The notes: generated by a model from the letters alone, not told the origin. DNA of 64,000 nt from Streptomyces sp. JJ66 (GCF_019303495.1 NZ_JAEVFI010000009.1:1-64000), one strand, 5' to 3'. Shown: positions 8,063 to 17,342, counted from the first letter of the stretch. A program made the numbers and translations.

Positions 8063-8995
8063 GTGACCACGCGACGCCTGATGCTGCTCGACACCGCCTC
8101 CCTGTACTTCCGTGCCTACTTCGGCGTGCCGGAGTCCGTGCGCGCCCCGGACGGCAGCCCGGTCAACGCCGTGCGCGGTCTGCTGGACTTCGTCGCCCGC
8201 CTGGTGCGCGACCACCGTCCCGACGCCCTGGTCGCCTGTATGGACGCCGACTGGCGCCCGGCCTGGCGGGTGGAGCTGATCCCCTCCTACAAGGCACACC
8301 GCGTCGCCGAGGAGCGCGCGGCGGGTCCGGACGAGGAGGTCGTGCCCGACACGCTCGCGCCGCAGGTGCCGGTGATCGAGCAGGTGCTCGACGCGCTCGG
8401 CATCGCCCGCGCCGAGGCCGCCGGGTACGAGGCGGACGACGTGATCGGCACCCTCGCCACCCGCGCCACCACCCCGGTGGACATCGTCACCGGCGACCGC
8501 GACCTGTTCCAGCTCATCGACGACGACCGGGAGGTGCGTGTGCTCTACCCGGTCAAGGGCATGGGCACGCTCGCCGCGTTCGACGAGGCGGCGCTGCGCG
8601 AGAAGTACGGGGTGGACGGCCCGGGTTACGCCCACCTGGCCGTGCTGCGCGGCGACCCGAGCGACGGCTTGCCCGGCGTGCCCGGCATCGGCGAGAAGAC
8701 GGCCGCCAAGCTGCTGGCCGCACACGGCGACCTGCCCGGCATCCTCGCCGCCGCCGAAGACCCGCGCTCCGGCATCACCCCGGCCCAGCGGCGCCGCCTG
8801 CGGGAGGCGATGCCCTACCTCGCCGTCGCGCCGACCGTGGTGCGCGTGGCGCGCGATGTCCTGCTGCCGGAGGCCGACGCGCGGCTTCCCGCCGAGCCGG
8901 AGGACGCGGTCCGGCTGAATGAGCTGGCCGAGCGCTGGGGGCTGGGCAGCTCGCTCGACCGCGTGCTGTACGCGCTGGACCGCTCGGCCCGGTGA
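8063..8995 (+). CDS. 5'-3' exonuclease (PolA N-terminal-like)
   Basis: A 310-aa stand-alone 5'-3' exonuclease of the FEN/Pol I N-domain family. It shows LLDTASLYFRAYFG, the arched region, the metal-binding AAGYEADDVIGTLA and VTGDRDLFQLI motifs, and the helix-hairpin-helix DGLPGVPGIGEKTAAKLL. Role: removal of RNA primers or flaps during replication and repair in the cytoplasm. In mycobacteria the counterpart also sits beside helY, which agrees with the layout here. GTG 8063 is taken because conserved residues start right after it; no convincing ribosome site is seen. ATG 8081 is an alternative. It converges with helY, 46 bp apart. Confidence 0.88.
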   Translation: MTTRRLMLLDTASLYFRAYFGVPESVRAPDGSPVNAVRGLLDFVARLVRDHRPDALVACMDADWRPAWRVELIPSYKAHRVAEERAAGPDEEVVPDTLAPQVPVIEQVLDALGIARAEAAGYEADDVIGTLATRATTPVDIVTGDRDLFQLIDDDREVRVLYPVKGMGTLAAFDEAALREKYGVDGPGYAHLAVLRGDPSDGLPGVPGIGEKTAAKLLAAHGDLPGILAAAEDPRSGITPAQRRRLREAMPYLAVAPTVVRVARDVLLPEADARLPAEPEDAVRLNELAERWGLGSSLDRVLYALDRSAR

Positions 8996-9041
8996 CGGGT
9001 GAGCGGCTCAGCCCGCGTCCGCAGCGGCCGTAGCGGCCGGT

Positions 9042-11858
9042 TCAGCCCACCGACGAATAGGCGACGACGCCGCGCAGCATGGCGTCCACCGCCTTGCGGG
9101 CGCTGCGCCGCACCGTGCCGCCCTCCGGCGCCGCCGCGGCGAGCTGGCCGAGCACGTCCACGACCTGCTTGCACCAGCGCACGAAGTCGCCCGCGGGCAT
9201 CTCGGCCTCCCGCAGCACGGCGTCCAGCCCGTCGCCCTCGGCCCAGCGGTAGGCGGCCCAGGCGAAGCCGAGGTCCGGCTCGCGCTGGCCCACGCCCTCG
9301 CTCTGGTTGACCCGGTGTTCCTCCTCCAGCGCGTCCAGCCGCCCCCAGATGCGGACCATCTCGCCCAGGGCGGCCTTCGCCTTGCCACCGGGCAGCGTCG
9401 GCGCCAGCGCGTCGTCCGGGGTGCGTGCCTCGAACACCAGCGCCGAGGCGCAGGCGGCCAGTTCGGAGGCGCCCAGGCCCTCCCAGACGCCCTCGCGCAG
9501 GCACTCGGCGGCCAGCAGGTCCAGCTCGCCGTAGAGCCGGGCGAGCCGCCTGCCGTCGTCGGTGACCTGGTCCCCGTCCAGATAGTCCAGGTCGGACAGC
9601 AGGGCGTAGACGCGGTCGAAGGTGCGGGCGATGGTGTTGGTGCGGCCCTCGATACGCCGCTCCAGCTGCCGGGTGTCGCGCCGCAGCCGGTAGTAGCGCT
9701 CCGCCCAGCGGGCGTGGTCCTCGCGCTCGTCGCAACCGTGGCAGGGGTGGGCGCGGAGCTGGGCCCGCAGCCTGCTGATCTCGGTGTCGTCGGCGGCGGC
9801 CGGGCGTTCGCGACGGCGGCGGTGCGGCGGCGGCCCGGCGTGCTCGGCGGCCCCGGCCTTGGTGCGCAGCGCGGAGGCCAGATCGCGGCGGGACTGCGGG
9901 CTGCGCGCGTTGAACGACTTGGGAATGCGCATGCGGCCCAGTGCTTCCACCGGCACTGGGAAGTCCATGCCGGCCAGCCGCTTGACCTGGCGGCCCGCCG
10001 TCAGCACCAGCGGGCGCTGTCCGTCGTGGTGGTCGAACTGGCGGTGCCCGGTGCTGCGTCCGGCGGGCAGGCCCGGGTCCAGGACGAGCGCGAGCCCGGC
10101 GAACTTGCCGGTGGGCACGTGGATGATGTCGCCGGAGCGCAGCTTCTCCAGCGCGGCGGCGGCCTGGGCTCGGCGCTGCGCGGCGCCCTGCTTGGCCAGT
10201 TCCGTCTCGCGGTCCTTCAGTTCCCGGCGCAGCCGCGCGTATTCGGTGAAGTCGCCGAGGTGGCACGTCATCGCCTCGCGGTAACCGGCCAGGCCCGTCT
10301 CGTTCTTCTGCACCTGCCGGGAGATGCCGACGACGGAGCGGTCCGCCTGGAACTGGGCGAAGGAGGTCTCCAGCAGCTCGCGGGAGCGGTGCCGCCCGAA
10401 CTGTCCGACCAGGTTGACGGCCATGTTGTAGGACGGCTTGAACGACGAGCGCAGCGGGTAGGTGCGTGTCCCCGCCAGCCCGGCGAGCGCGCCCGGGTCC
10501 ATGCCGCGCTGCCACAGCACCACCGCGTGGCCCTCGATGTCGATGCCGCGCCGCCCGGCCCGGCCGGTGAGCTGGGTGTACTCCCCCGGCGTGATGTCGG
10601 CGTGCTGCTCGCCGTTCCACTTGACGAGCTTCTCCAGGATCACCGTGCGGGCGGGCATGTTGATGCCCAGGGCGAGCGTCTCGGTGGCGAACACGGCCTT
10701 CACCAGGCCGCGCACGAACAGCTCCTCGACGACCTCCTTGAACGTCGGCAGCATGCCCGCGTGGTGGGCCGCGATGCCGCGCTCCAGCCCCTCCAGCCAC
10801 TCGAAGTAGCCCAGCACGTGCAGGTCCTCGTCGGGGATGGCCTCGGTGCGCTCCTCCACCAGCTCGCGGACCTGCGCGCGGGCCTTGGCGTCGTTCAGCC
10901 GCAGCCCGGCGACCAGACACTGCTGCACGGCGGCCTGGCAGCCCGCGCGGCTGAAGATGAACGTGATCGCCGGGAGCAGCCCCTCGGCGTCCAGCTTGTC
11001 GATGACCTCCGGGCGGCTCGGCGTCCAGATGCGGCGCTGCTGGCGGCGCTCGCGCTCGCGGTCCGCCTCCCGGCGCGGGCCGCCGCGGCGGCGGTCGCGC
11101 GGGCCGGTGAGGCTGTTCTGCATCCGGGCCATGCGCTCCAGGTCCGGGTTGACCTCGCGCCGCCCGCCCTTCTCCTCGAACAGGTCATACATCCGGCGCC
11201 CGGCGAGCACGTGCTGCCACAGCGGCACCGGGCGGTGCTCGGAGACGATGACCTGGGTGTCACCGCGCACCGTGTCCAGCCAGTCGCCGAATTCCTCGGC
11301 GTTGGAGACGGTGGCCGACAGGGACACCAGCGTCACCGCGTCCGGGAGGTGGATGATCACTTCCTCCCACACCGCGCCGCGGAACCGGTCGGAGAGGTAG
11401 TGCACCTCGTCCATCACGACGTAGCCGAGCCCGCCCAGCGTCTGCGAACCGGCGTACAGCATGTTGCGCAGTACCTCGGTGGTCATCACGACCACGGGTG
11501 CCTCGGCGTTGATGCTGTTGTCACCGGTGAGCAGGCCGACGCGCTCGGCTCCGTAGCGGCGTGCCAGGTCGGCGTACTTCTGGTTCGACAGTGCCTTGAT
11601 CGGCGTGGTGTAGAAGCATTTGCGGCCCTGGGTGAGGGCCAGGTGGACGGCGAACTCGCCCACGATCGTCTTGCCGGAGCCGGTGGGCGCGGCCACCAGG
11701 ACTCCCTTGCCGGCCTCCAGCGCCCGGCAGGCGTCGAGCTGGAACGCGTCCAGCTCGAAGTCGTACATCTGACGGAAGGGCGCCAGTGCCGTGGCCTCTT
11801 CCGCGGCCCGTCGGCGCGCGGCGGCGTAGCGCTCAGCGGGGGACATGTCCTCGGTCAT
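9042..11858 (-). CDS. helY: Ski2/Mtr4-like superfamily 2 RNA helicase HelY
   Basis: A 938-aa DExH helicase. Visible motifs: Q-type FELDAFQ near 34, Walker A APTGSGKT at 57-64, DEVH at 150-153, SAT at 181-183 and motif VI TGRAGRRG in the second RecA domain. A long C-terminal part resembles Mtr4/Ski2 winged-helix and ratchet regions. HelY in actinobacteria is thought to act on RNA. ATG 11858 is used rather than 11891 because the product then starts with the usual short MTEDMSPAERY segment; TAGGCT 10 nt upstream could be a -10. It sits next to tatC as in Mycobacterium. Confidence 0.93.
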   Translation of the reverse strand: MTEDMSPAERYAAARRRAAEEATALAPFRQMYDFELDAFQLDACRALEAGKGVLVAAPTGSGKTIVGEFAVHLALTQGRKCFYTTPIKALSNQKYADLARRYGAERVGLLTGDNSINAEAPVVVMTTEVLRNMLYAGSQTLGGLGYVVMDEVHYLSDRFRGAVWEEVIIHLPDAVTLVSLSATVSNAEEFGDWLDTVRGDTQVIVSEHRPVPLWQHVLAGRRMYDLFEEKGGRREVNPDLERMARMQNSLTGPRDRRRGGPRREADRERERRQQRRIWTPSRPEVIDKLDAEGLLPAITFIFSRAGCQAAVQQCLVAGLRLNDAKARAQVRELVEERTEAIPDEDLHVLGYFEWLEGLERGIAAHHAGMLPTFKEVVEELFVRGLVKAVFATETLALGINMPARTVILEKLVKWNGEQHADITPGEYTQLTGRAGRRGIDIEGHAVVLWQRGMDPGALAGLAGTRTYPLRSSFKPSYNMAVNLVGQFGRHRSRELLETSFAQFQADRSVVGISRQVQKNETGLAGYREAMTCHLGDFTEYARLRRELKDRETELAKQGAAQRRAQAAAALEKLRSGDIIHVPTGKFAGLALVLDPGLPAGRSTGHRQFDHHDGQRPLVLTAGRQVKRLAGMDFPVPVEALGRMRIPKSFNARSPQSRRDLASALRTKAGAAEHAGPPPHRRRRERPAAADDTEISRLRAQLRAHPCHGCDEREDHARWAERYYRLRRDTRQLERRIEGRTNTIARTFDRVYALLSDLDYLDGDQVTDDGRRLARLYGELDLLAAECLREGVWEGLGASELAACASALVFEARTPDDALAPTLPGGKAKAALGEMVRIWGRLDALEEEHRVNQSEGVGQREPDLGFAWAAYRWAEGDGLDAVLREAEMPAGDFVRWCKQVVDVLGQLAAAAPEGGTVRRSARKAVDAMLRGVVAYSSVG

Positions 11859-12004
11859 CGTGGCTACGAGCCTACCGGCCACCGGTGACACGAGCTGATC
11901 ATTTCATCGCCCCGGCTCCTGGCCCCGACTCCCGGACCGGTGGCTGCCGGACGTCTCCCGTCCGCCCGGCGCCGCATGGGCCACCGCCACCGTCCCCGGG
12001 GACG

Positions 12005-12934
12005 CTACGTCGCGTCGTCGAAGCCGTCGTGGCGGGCGGCGTCGGACTGGCCGGGCACCCTCGGCGACGCCCGGACGGGCTCCGGCGTCAGGTCCAGCTC
12101 GGACGCCTCGTCGTCGGCGAGGTGGGCGTCGGGGTCGCTGGCCTGCCGGCGCCGGTCGTTCAGCAGGGCAAAGCCGGTGGCGCCGAAGTACAGCGCGGTG
12201 ATCGGCACGGCGAGCACGAGCATCGACAGCGGGTCCGTGGGCGTGACCATCGCGGAGAAGATGGAGATGCCCAGCACCATGCCGCGCCACCAGCCCAGCA
12301 TGCGCTTGCCGGTGATCACGCCGCCGAGGTTAAGCAGCACGAGCACCAGCGGCAGCTGGAACGCCAGGCCGAAGGCGAGGACCAGTTTGATCGAGACGTC
12401 GATCATGTCATCGACGGTGACGAGGTTCTCGGAGTCGTCCAGGCTGAAGCCGAGCAGCACGGGAATGGCGTGCGGCAGCACCCAGCGGGCGAGCGCCGCG
12501 CCGGTGAGGAACAGCGGGGTGCCGAAGGCGACCGTGGACATCGCGTACTTCTTCTCGTGCCGGTGCAGGCCCGGCGCGATGAACGCCCACATCTGGTAGA
12601 GCCACACGGGCGCGGCGGCCACCAGGGCCGTGATGAGGGCGATCTTCACGTAGGTGCCGAACGGAGACGTCAGCCCCTGGTGAGTCAGGCGCGCGCAGCG
12701 CTCACCCTGCTCGGCCAGAGCCCTGGCCTCCGCGTCCGAGGTGCACAACGGCAGCGGGTCGGTGATGAAGTCACCGATGTCCTTGGCGACGAACAGGGCG
12801 ATGATCATCAGCGGCACGATGGCCAGCAGCGCCTTGACCAGGCGATTGCGCAGCTCGCGCAGGTGTTCCACCAGGGGCATCCGCCCCTCGGGGTCCTTGG
12901 GAGCCTTGTTCGCTGTGCGGGCGGACTTGAGCAA
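12005..12934 (-). CDS. tatC: Sec-independent translocase subunit TatC
   Basis: A 309-aa polytopic membrane protein with about six helices. It has the characteristic N-terminal MPLVEHLRELRNRL segment, which binds the twin-arginine motif, and a conserved FSAMVTPTDPLSML region near helix 5-6. The C-terminal 60 residues are hydrophilic. It uses a TTG start at 12934, supported by GAGGA 6 nt upstream. It forms the Tat translocase with the adjacent TatA (76 bp upstream); TatB is not in this window. The pair exports folded proteins across the cytoplasmic membrane. Confidence 0.97.
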   Translation of the reverse strand: MLKSARTANKAPKDPEGRMPLVEHLRELRNRLVKALLAIVPLMIIALFVAKDIGDFITDPLPLCTSDAEARALAEQGERCARLTHQGLTSPFGTYVKIALITALVAAAPVWLYQMWAFIAPGLHRHEKKYAMSTVAFGTPLFLTGAALARWVLPHAIPVLLGFSLDDSENLVTVDDMIDVSIKLVLAFGLAFQLPLVLVLLNLGGVITGKRMLGWWRGMVLGISIFSAMVTPTDPLSMLVLAVPITALYFGATGFALLNDRRRQASDPDAHLADDEASELDLTPEPVRASPRVPGQSDAARHDGFDDAT

Positions 12935-13010
12935 CCCACGTCCTCATCTCATGGGACGGCGGCCCGCCACAGCGGGGCCGCCGATGCAGGTGACCGGGAG
13001 AGCGGGCGCC

Positions 13011-13301
13011 TCAGCCCTGCGTGGTGCGCCTGGGCTCGTCCACCGGCCGGGAGCTGGCGACGTCGCCGGGGGCGGCCTGGATGGTCCGCGGCGTGTGCGT
13101 CTCGGAAGCGTCCGCGGAGTCGGCGCGGCCGTCGTGGTCCGGGGAGCCGGACTCCTTCTTCATCTGGGACGCTTCGCTCTTGAGGATGCGCATCGACTTG
13201 CCAAGAGCGCGGGCCGTGTCGGGAAGCCGCTTGGCACCGAAGATCAACAGCACCAGACCGATGATGATCAGGAGCTGCCAGATGCCGATCTGACTGGGCA
13301 T
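13011..13301 (-). CDS. tatA: Twin-arginine translocase pore subunit TatA
   Basis: A 96-aa TatA: one N-terminal transmembrane helix (IGIWQLLIIIGLVLLIFG), the hinge FGAKRLP, an amphipathic helix with the usual GKSMRILKSEA, and a flexible polar tail of about 45 residues. The start ATG 13301 has AAGGTAGG upstream. It oligomerises to form the passage for Tat substrates recognised by TatC next door. The 190 bp upstream likely hold its promoter and a terminator for the pafBC side. Confidence 0.96.
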   Translation of the reverse strand: MPSQIGIWQLLIIIGLVLLIFGAKRLPDTARALGKSMRILKSEASQMKKESGSPDHDGRADSADASETHTPRTIQAAPGDVASSRPVDEPRRTTQG

Positions 13302-13357
13302 GAGTGCCTACCTTCTCGCCGAGGCCACGTGTCGTGCTGTTCCGGTGCGGACCGCAC

Positions 13358-13384
13358 GGTCACCGGCTGCTGGTCACCGGCTGC
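13358..13384. repeat. Two direct 13-bp repeats upstream of tatA
   Basis: GGTCACCGGCTGC occurs at 13358-13370 and again at 13372-13384, one base apart, in the intergenic region upstream of tatA. It could be a binding site for a regulator acting on the tat promoter, or chance in GC-rich DNA. Confidence 0.45.
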
Positions 13385-13441
13385 CGCACGAACAGCCATC
13401 GTAACGCCCGGGGGTGAACACCCGGCAATGACCTGGCAGCA

Positions 13442-13465
13442 CCGCGGTGGACGTCCGCACCGCGG
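13442..13465 (-). terminator. Hairpin after the pafB-pafC-small gene set
   Basis: CCGCGGTG at 13442-13449 pairs perfectly with CACCGCGG at 13458-13465 around an 8-nt loop, 27 bp after the stop of the small membrane protein gene on the minus strand. There is no U-tract, which is usual for Streptomyces terminators. Confidence 0.45.
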
Positions 13466-13491
13466 AGGGTGAGCAGCGGGTCACGGGTGGG

Positions 13492-13728
13492 TCAGCGCCC
13501 GGTCAGCGACCGGGTGCGGGCAGCGAGCGGTGCGGCGGCCCGCTCCAGGTCCTCGGTAGCCCGCGCGATGCGCTCGGCACCGTCCCCGACGGCCTGGGAC
13601 AGCCGCCGCACCTGGAGCGCGACCCGCACGCCGAGCACGCCCAGGACGGCGATTCCGCAGCAGGCGAGGACGAGGAAGAACATCGGCCAGAGCATGGAGG
13701 GAGCGTAGTGCACGCTGTCCGGAATCAC
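13492..13728 (-). CDS. Small membrane protein of the tatA-pafC interval
   Basis: A 78-aa protein with one strongly hydrophobic segment (about residues 13-36) followed by an amphipathic helix with repeated Arg/Ala/Glu (GDGAERIARATEDLERAAAP), probably coiled. Starts at GTG 13728, 10 bp after the pafC stop, with a GGGGGA just upstream; ATG 13695 would give 67 aa. A small protein is usual at this position in Streptomyces. No function is known; it is likely a single-pass inner-membrane protein with a cytoplasmic helical tail. Confidence 0.7.
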   Translation of the reverse strand: MIPDSVHYAPSMLWPMFFLVLACCGIAVLGVLGVRVALQVRRLSQAVGDGAERIARATEDLERAAAPLAARTRSLTGR

Positions 13729-13738
13729 TCCCCCGTGC

Positions 13739-14698
13739 TCACTCCCCGTAGGCGGCCAGGGCAGCCCGGGCGGCCTCGCGCGCGCTGTCGGCCAGCTCGG
13801 GCGGCTCGGTGATGCGGCCGTCGGCGCCCAGCCGCAGCGCCAGGCGGCGCAGCTGCGCCGGGTCGGGGGTGCGCAGGGTGACGCGCAGGCCGCCGTCCGG
13901 CAGCTCCTCGGCGCTGTCGTGCGGCCAGTACTCGGCGACCCACCGGCCGCGCGGCCCGACCTCGATCACTACCCGCGGGTCATCGGCCGCGGGCTGCACC
14001 AGCCCGGCCGACAGGTCGCGCGGCGTCACCGGCGGCGGGTCGGACTCCTCGTCCAGCAGCCGGATCTCCGCCACCCGGTCGAGCCGGAAGGTGCGGCGGG
14101 CCTCCGACAGGCGGCACCAGCCCTCCAGGTAGGTGTGGCCCACCACGAACAGCCGGATCGGATCCACCTCGCGCTCGGTCAGCTCATCGCGACCGGGCGA
14201 GTAGTAGCGCAGCCACAGCCGGCGCCGCTCGGACAGCGCCCGGTCAACCTCGGCGAAGGCGCCGCCCTCGGACTCGAAGGTCACCGACAGCCGGGAGCTG
14301 GCGCGGGCGTGCTCACCCGCGGCCTCCTCCAGCTTGGCTTCGGCCCGCCGCAGCGCCTCCCGGTCGCTCTCCCGCAGCCCGGGCAGCGTGGCGACGGCGC
14401 GGGCGGCCACCAGCAGGGCGGTGGCCTCGTCAGCGGCCAGCCGCAGCGGCTGGCCGCTGGAGTCGACGGCACCGGCGTTGTGCCACCAGATGTGCTCGCC
14501 GTCGGTGTCGATGTCCAGCAGGTCCCCGCCACGGAAGCTGGTGCCGCACAGGGGCAGCACCTGGAGGTCGGACACCAGCTCCTCATGGCTGATGCCGAAC
14601 GCCCGGGCCACCTCGTCCACCCGGGCGCCGGGACGCTCGCGCAGGTAGGTCACCAGCGACAGCATGCGCCGGGTCTGGTCGATGGCGTTGGTCGCCAC
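13739..14698 (-). CDS. pafC: WYL-domain transcription regulator PafC
   Basis: A 319-aa protein with an N-terminal winged helix-turn-helix (VDEVARAFGISHEELVSDLQVL) and a WYL domain carrying LWLRYYSPGRDE and the later WYL C-terminal extension. PafB and PafC form a heterodimer that activates DNA-damage genes in mycobacteria, apparently via single-stranded DNA sensing by the WYL domains. GTG 14698 follows AGGAGGAGG. Located 14 bp after pafB and doubtless cotranscribed. It is named for proximity to pafA; in this genome pafA is separated by two FKBP genes. Confidence 0.93.
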   Translation of the reverse strand: MATNAIDQTRRMLSLVTYLRERPGARVDEVARAFGISHEELVSDLQVLPLCGTSFRGGDLLDIDTDGEHIWWHNAGAVDSSGQPLRLAADEATALLVAARAVATLPGLRESDREALRRAEAKLEEAAGEHARASSRLSVTFESEGGAFAEVDRALSERRRLWLRYYSPGRDELTEREVDPIRLFVVGHTYLEGWCRLSEARRTFRLDRVAEIRLLDEESDPPPVTPRDLSAGLVQPAADDPRVVIEVGPRGRWVAEYWPHDSAEELPDGGLRVTLRTPDPAQLRRLALRLGADGRITEPPELADSAREAARAALAAYGE

Positions 14699-14712
14699 GT
14701 CCCGCCTCCTCC

Positions 14713-15663
14713 TCAGCTCTTGGCGACGGCACGCAGCCGGTCGACGATGTCGGCCCGCAGCTCGGCGGGTTCCAGCACGACGACGTCGGGCCCGAATTCC
14801 GCGAGCCAGGCGTCGAGCCCGTGCCCGTGGGGAATGCGCAGCTCCTCCCAGGTTCCGGCGTCCACGATCTCCACCGCGCGGGCCCGCAGCGGGTAGCCGC
14901 AGCCCTTGCGCAGCCGGATGCGTGCGGTGGCGGTGGCGTGGTCGCCCGCCCAGCGTTCGACGGTCTCGCGGACGCGTACCTGGTCGGGCACGGGCACGGT
15001 GTAGGCACCGGCACGCGAGCGCACCGGACCGGCGATGCGCGAGAGGCGGAAGACGCGCTCGCCCCGCCGGTCGCGGTCCCAGCCCGCGAGGTACCAGTGG
15101 CCGCGCCAGCACTCCAGCGCCCACGGCTCCACGTGTCGTCTGGCGGCCTGCGGTGCGTCCGGCTTGCGGTAGGGGAAGACGACCGGGCGGCGGTCGCGGC
15201 AGGCGAGCATCAGCGGTTCGAACGCCGCCTCCTGGGCCGGAATGCGCGGCTCCAGCGCGCCGGAGGAACCGTAAGTCTCCTCGGCCTCCGGCATCCCGGC
15301 GGCGCGCAGTTTCTGCAGGGCACCGTGGGCCGCTCCGGCGAGCCGGGCCTGCTGCCACACCCGGGCGGCGAGTCCGAGTGCGGCCGCCTCGGCGGGGTCG
15401 AAGGTGATGGGCGGGAGCTGGTTGAGGTCGCGGCGGGCCTGGTAGGCGGCCTCGCCGTCCACGTTCTCGCCGATGTCGATGATCAGGCCGAGTTCCCGCA
15501 GGTCGTCCTTGTCGCGCTCGAACATCCGGTTGAAGGCATCGTCGCTGACGGCTTCCAGGTAGGCCTCGATGGAGGTCCGCAGCTCCCGCTTGGTCAGCGG
15601 GCGCCGGGTACCCAGCAGGCACAGCGCCAGGTTCATCAGCCGCTCGGCCTTGGCAATGGCCAT
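14713..15663 (-). CDS. pafB: WYL-domain transcription regulator PafB
   Basis: A 316-aa partner of PafC. It has an N-terminal HTH (LTKRELRTSIEAYL ... DAFNRMFERDKDDLRELG), a WYL core with VVFPYRKPD and WYLAGWDRDR, and a C-terminal WCX-type extension. The start ATG 15663 (MAIAKAERLMNLALCLL) is preferred over the longer frame to 15732 because all relatives begin here and a GAGAAGAGGG lies upstream. It heads the pafB-pafC-small-protein transcript. Confidence 0.93.
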   Translation of the reverse strand: MAIAKAERLMNLALCLLGTRRPLTKRELRTSIEAYLEAVSDDAFNRMFERDKDDLRELGLIIDIGENVDGEAAYQARRDLNQLPPITFDPAEAAALGLAARVWQQARLAGAAHGALQKLRAAGMPEAEETYGSSGALEPRIPAQEAAFEPLMLACRDRRPVVFPYRKPDAPQAARRHVEPWALECWRGHWYLAGWDRDRRGERVFRLSRIAGPVRSRAGAYTVPVPDQVRVRETVERWAGDHATATARIRLRKGCGYPLRARAVEIVDAGTWEELRIPHGHGLDAWLAEFGPDVVVLEPAELRADIVDRLRAVAKS

Positions 15664-15742
15664 CGATCGACGCCCTCTTCTCTTCCCCGCTCCCGTCGCC
15701 CGACCGTACCGCTCGGCGTCACGGCGGGCCAAATGCGTCCGA

Positions 15743-15769
15743 GCCCCACGTCCTTGGGGGACGCGGGGC
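15743..15769 (-). terminator. Terminator hairpin after the FKBP gene
   Basis: GCCCCACGTCC at 15743-15753 pairs with GGACGCGGGGC at 15759-15769 with one mismatch and a 5-nt loop, 36 bp beyond the stop of the small FKBP isomerase on the minus strand. Confidence 0.5.
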
Positions 15770-15804
15770 CCGGGGCGGCTCGTGCGGGATGGCCCGGGGG
15801 CCGG

Positions 15805-16179
15805 TCAGACCGCGACCAGGTCGCAGACGAAGATCAGGGTCTCGCCCGGGGCGATGCGGCCGCCGCCAGCGCCGTGGTCGCCGTACGCGAGGTGGGCGGG
15901 GATGGTCAGGCGGCGCCGGCCGCCGACCTTCATGCCCTGCACGCCCTGGTCCCAGCCCGCGATGACCTGGCCGGCGCCGAGCTGGAACTGCAGCGGCTTG
16001 CCACGGTTCCAGGAGGCGTCGAACTCCTCGCCGGTGCTGAAGGCGACACCCACGTAGTGCACGGAGACGGTGTCCCCGGCCTTGGCCTGCGGGCCGTCAC
16101 CCTCCCAGATGTCCACGATCTCAAGATCGCTCGGCGCCGGGCCCTCCGGAAAGTCAACCTCGGGCTTGTCGATGTTCAC
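15805..16179 (-). CDS. FKBP-type peptidyl-prolyl cis-trans isomerase, cytoplasmic
   Basis: A 124-aa single-domain FKBP. Binding-pocket residues are visible in VSVHYVGVAFSTGEEFDASW, QVIAGWDQGVQGMKVGGRRRLTI and AYG. It has no signal peptide. GTG 16179 has AAGGAG 8 nt upstream. It follows the two-domain FKBP lipoprotein gene by 61 bp on the same strand, so the cell has a cytoplasmic and an exported isomerase side by side. It catalyses proline isomerisation in protein folding. Confidence 0.93.
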   Translation of the reverse strand: MNIDKPEVDFPEGPAPSDLEIVDIWEGDGPQAKAGDTVSVHYVGVAFSTGEEFDASWNRGKPLQFQLGAGQVIAGWDQGVQGMKVGGRRRLTIPAHLAYGDHGAGGGRIAPGETLIFVCDLVAV

Positions 16180-16240
16180 GAAAACTGCTCCTTCTGCCGC
16201 AGGTGGCTGCTCGGGCGGCTGTGGACGGCTGCGACGGCCG

Positions 16241-17233
16241 TCAGACGGCGGTGACGGCGAGGATGTCCACGCTGAACACGATCGTGGCCCCGCCCGGGAT
16301 GCCGTCCGTCCCCTCCTCACCGTATCCCAGCTCCGGCGGAACGACGATCATGACCCGGCTGCCCACCTTCTGACCGGTGAGTCCCTGCGCCCAGCCCTGA
16401 ATGACCTGGCCGAGACCGAACTGGGTGATCTCCCCGCGGGCGTAGGTGGAGTCGAACTCCTTGCCGCCGTCCCACAGCACACCCTTGTACTGGACGACGA
16501 CGCCGTCGCTCTCGGTGACCTCGGGCCCGTCGCCCTCCAGGACGTAGGCGGACACCAGCTCCTTCGGCGGCGCGGCCTTGGGCACCTCGATGGCCGGCGC
16601 CTTGCCGTCCGTGTTGGTGCCGATCTTCGGCAAGGCGGCGTCGTCCTGGGCAGCCCGCTTTCCCTTCGCGGAGCTGCTGGCGTTGAAGGTGTCGTGGACG
16701 TCCATGACGAACACGAGGGTGTCGTCGCCCTTGATGGTGCCGCTGGGGTCTCCTTGCTCGCCGTAGCCGAACTGTGGCGGCACCGCCATCAGCACCCGGG
16801 AGCCGACTTGCTGGCCCACCATGACCTGGTCCCATGCGGGGATCAGGAACCTCTCGCCGATCGGGAAGACGGAGGGCTTGCCACGGTCGAAGGAGTTGTC
16901 GAAGACCTCGGCGGTGTCCCACTTCTGCCCGAGGTAATCGACCTGGAGCAGGTCGCCCTCGGCCACCTTCGCACCCGTACCGGCCACGACGACCTGGACG
17001 GCGATGTCCCCGGACGGATCGCCCTCGCCCTTGGCGATGGTCGGCTTCTGCCCGAACTCCCTGCCCTCGGTGATCTCCGGCAACGGGCCATCGACGATCT
17101 TGCCCGTGGCCTTGACCTCCTTCCCGGTGGGCAGGCTGGTGGAGCCGCCGTCGCCCTCGCCGCCGTCATCGCCGCAGGCGGCGAGGGTGAGCAGACCGGC
17201 AGGAAGGGCTAGGAGTACGGAGCGTCGGCGCAC
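16241..17233 (-). CDS. Two-domain FKBP-type isomerase lipoprotein
   Basis: A 330-aa protein with a basic start, hydrophobic signal and lipobox LAAC near residue 20, so it is lipid-anchored outside the membrane. Two FKBP domains follow: one at about 75-205 (LLQVDYLGQKWDTAEVFDNSF, IPAWDQVMVGQQVGSRVLM) and a second at about 225-330 (VVVQYKGVLWDGGKEFDSTY, GWAQGLTGQKVGSRVMIV). GTG 17233 is chosen since GAGGACC precedes it and it gives a proper signal peptide. Likely an extracytoplasmic folding factor. The pafA hairpin lies upstream. Confidence 0.93.
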   Translation of the reverse strand: MRRRSVLLALPAGLLTLAACGDDGGEGDGGSTSLPTGKEVKATGKIVDGPLPEITEGREFGQKPTIAKGEGDPSGDIAVQVVVAGTGAKVAEGDLLQVDYLGQKWDTAEVFDNSFDRGKPSVFPIGERFLIPAWDQVMVGQQVGSRVLMAVPPQFGYGEQGDPSGTIKGDDTLVFVMDVHDTFNASSSAKGKRAAQDDAALPKIGTNTDGKAPAIEVPKAAPPKELVSAYVLEGDGPEVTESDGVVVQYKGVLWDGGKEFDSTYARGEITQFGLGQVIQGWAQGLTGQKVGSRVMIVVPPELGYGEEGTDGIPGGATIVFSVDILAVTAV

Positions 17234-17310
17234 GTCGGTCCTCGTTCGGTTCGGAGGGTTCGGTGGGGGCTTCTTCACCGGTAGCGGTGCGCGCCACTCT
17301 ACGGGCACGA

Positions 17311-17342
17311 CAGGGCCCGCGCGGAAGACCGTGCGGGCCCTG
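17311..17342 (-). terminator. pafA terminator hairpin
   Basis: CAGGGCCCGC at 17311-17320 pairs perfectly with GCGGGCCCTG at 17333-17342 downstream of the pafA stop on the minus strand and before the FKBP lipoprotein start, so pafA and the FKBP genes are probably separate transcripts. Confidence 0.6.
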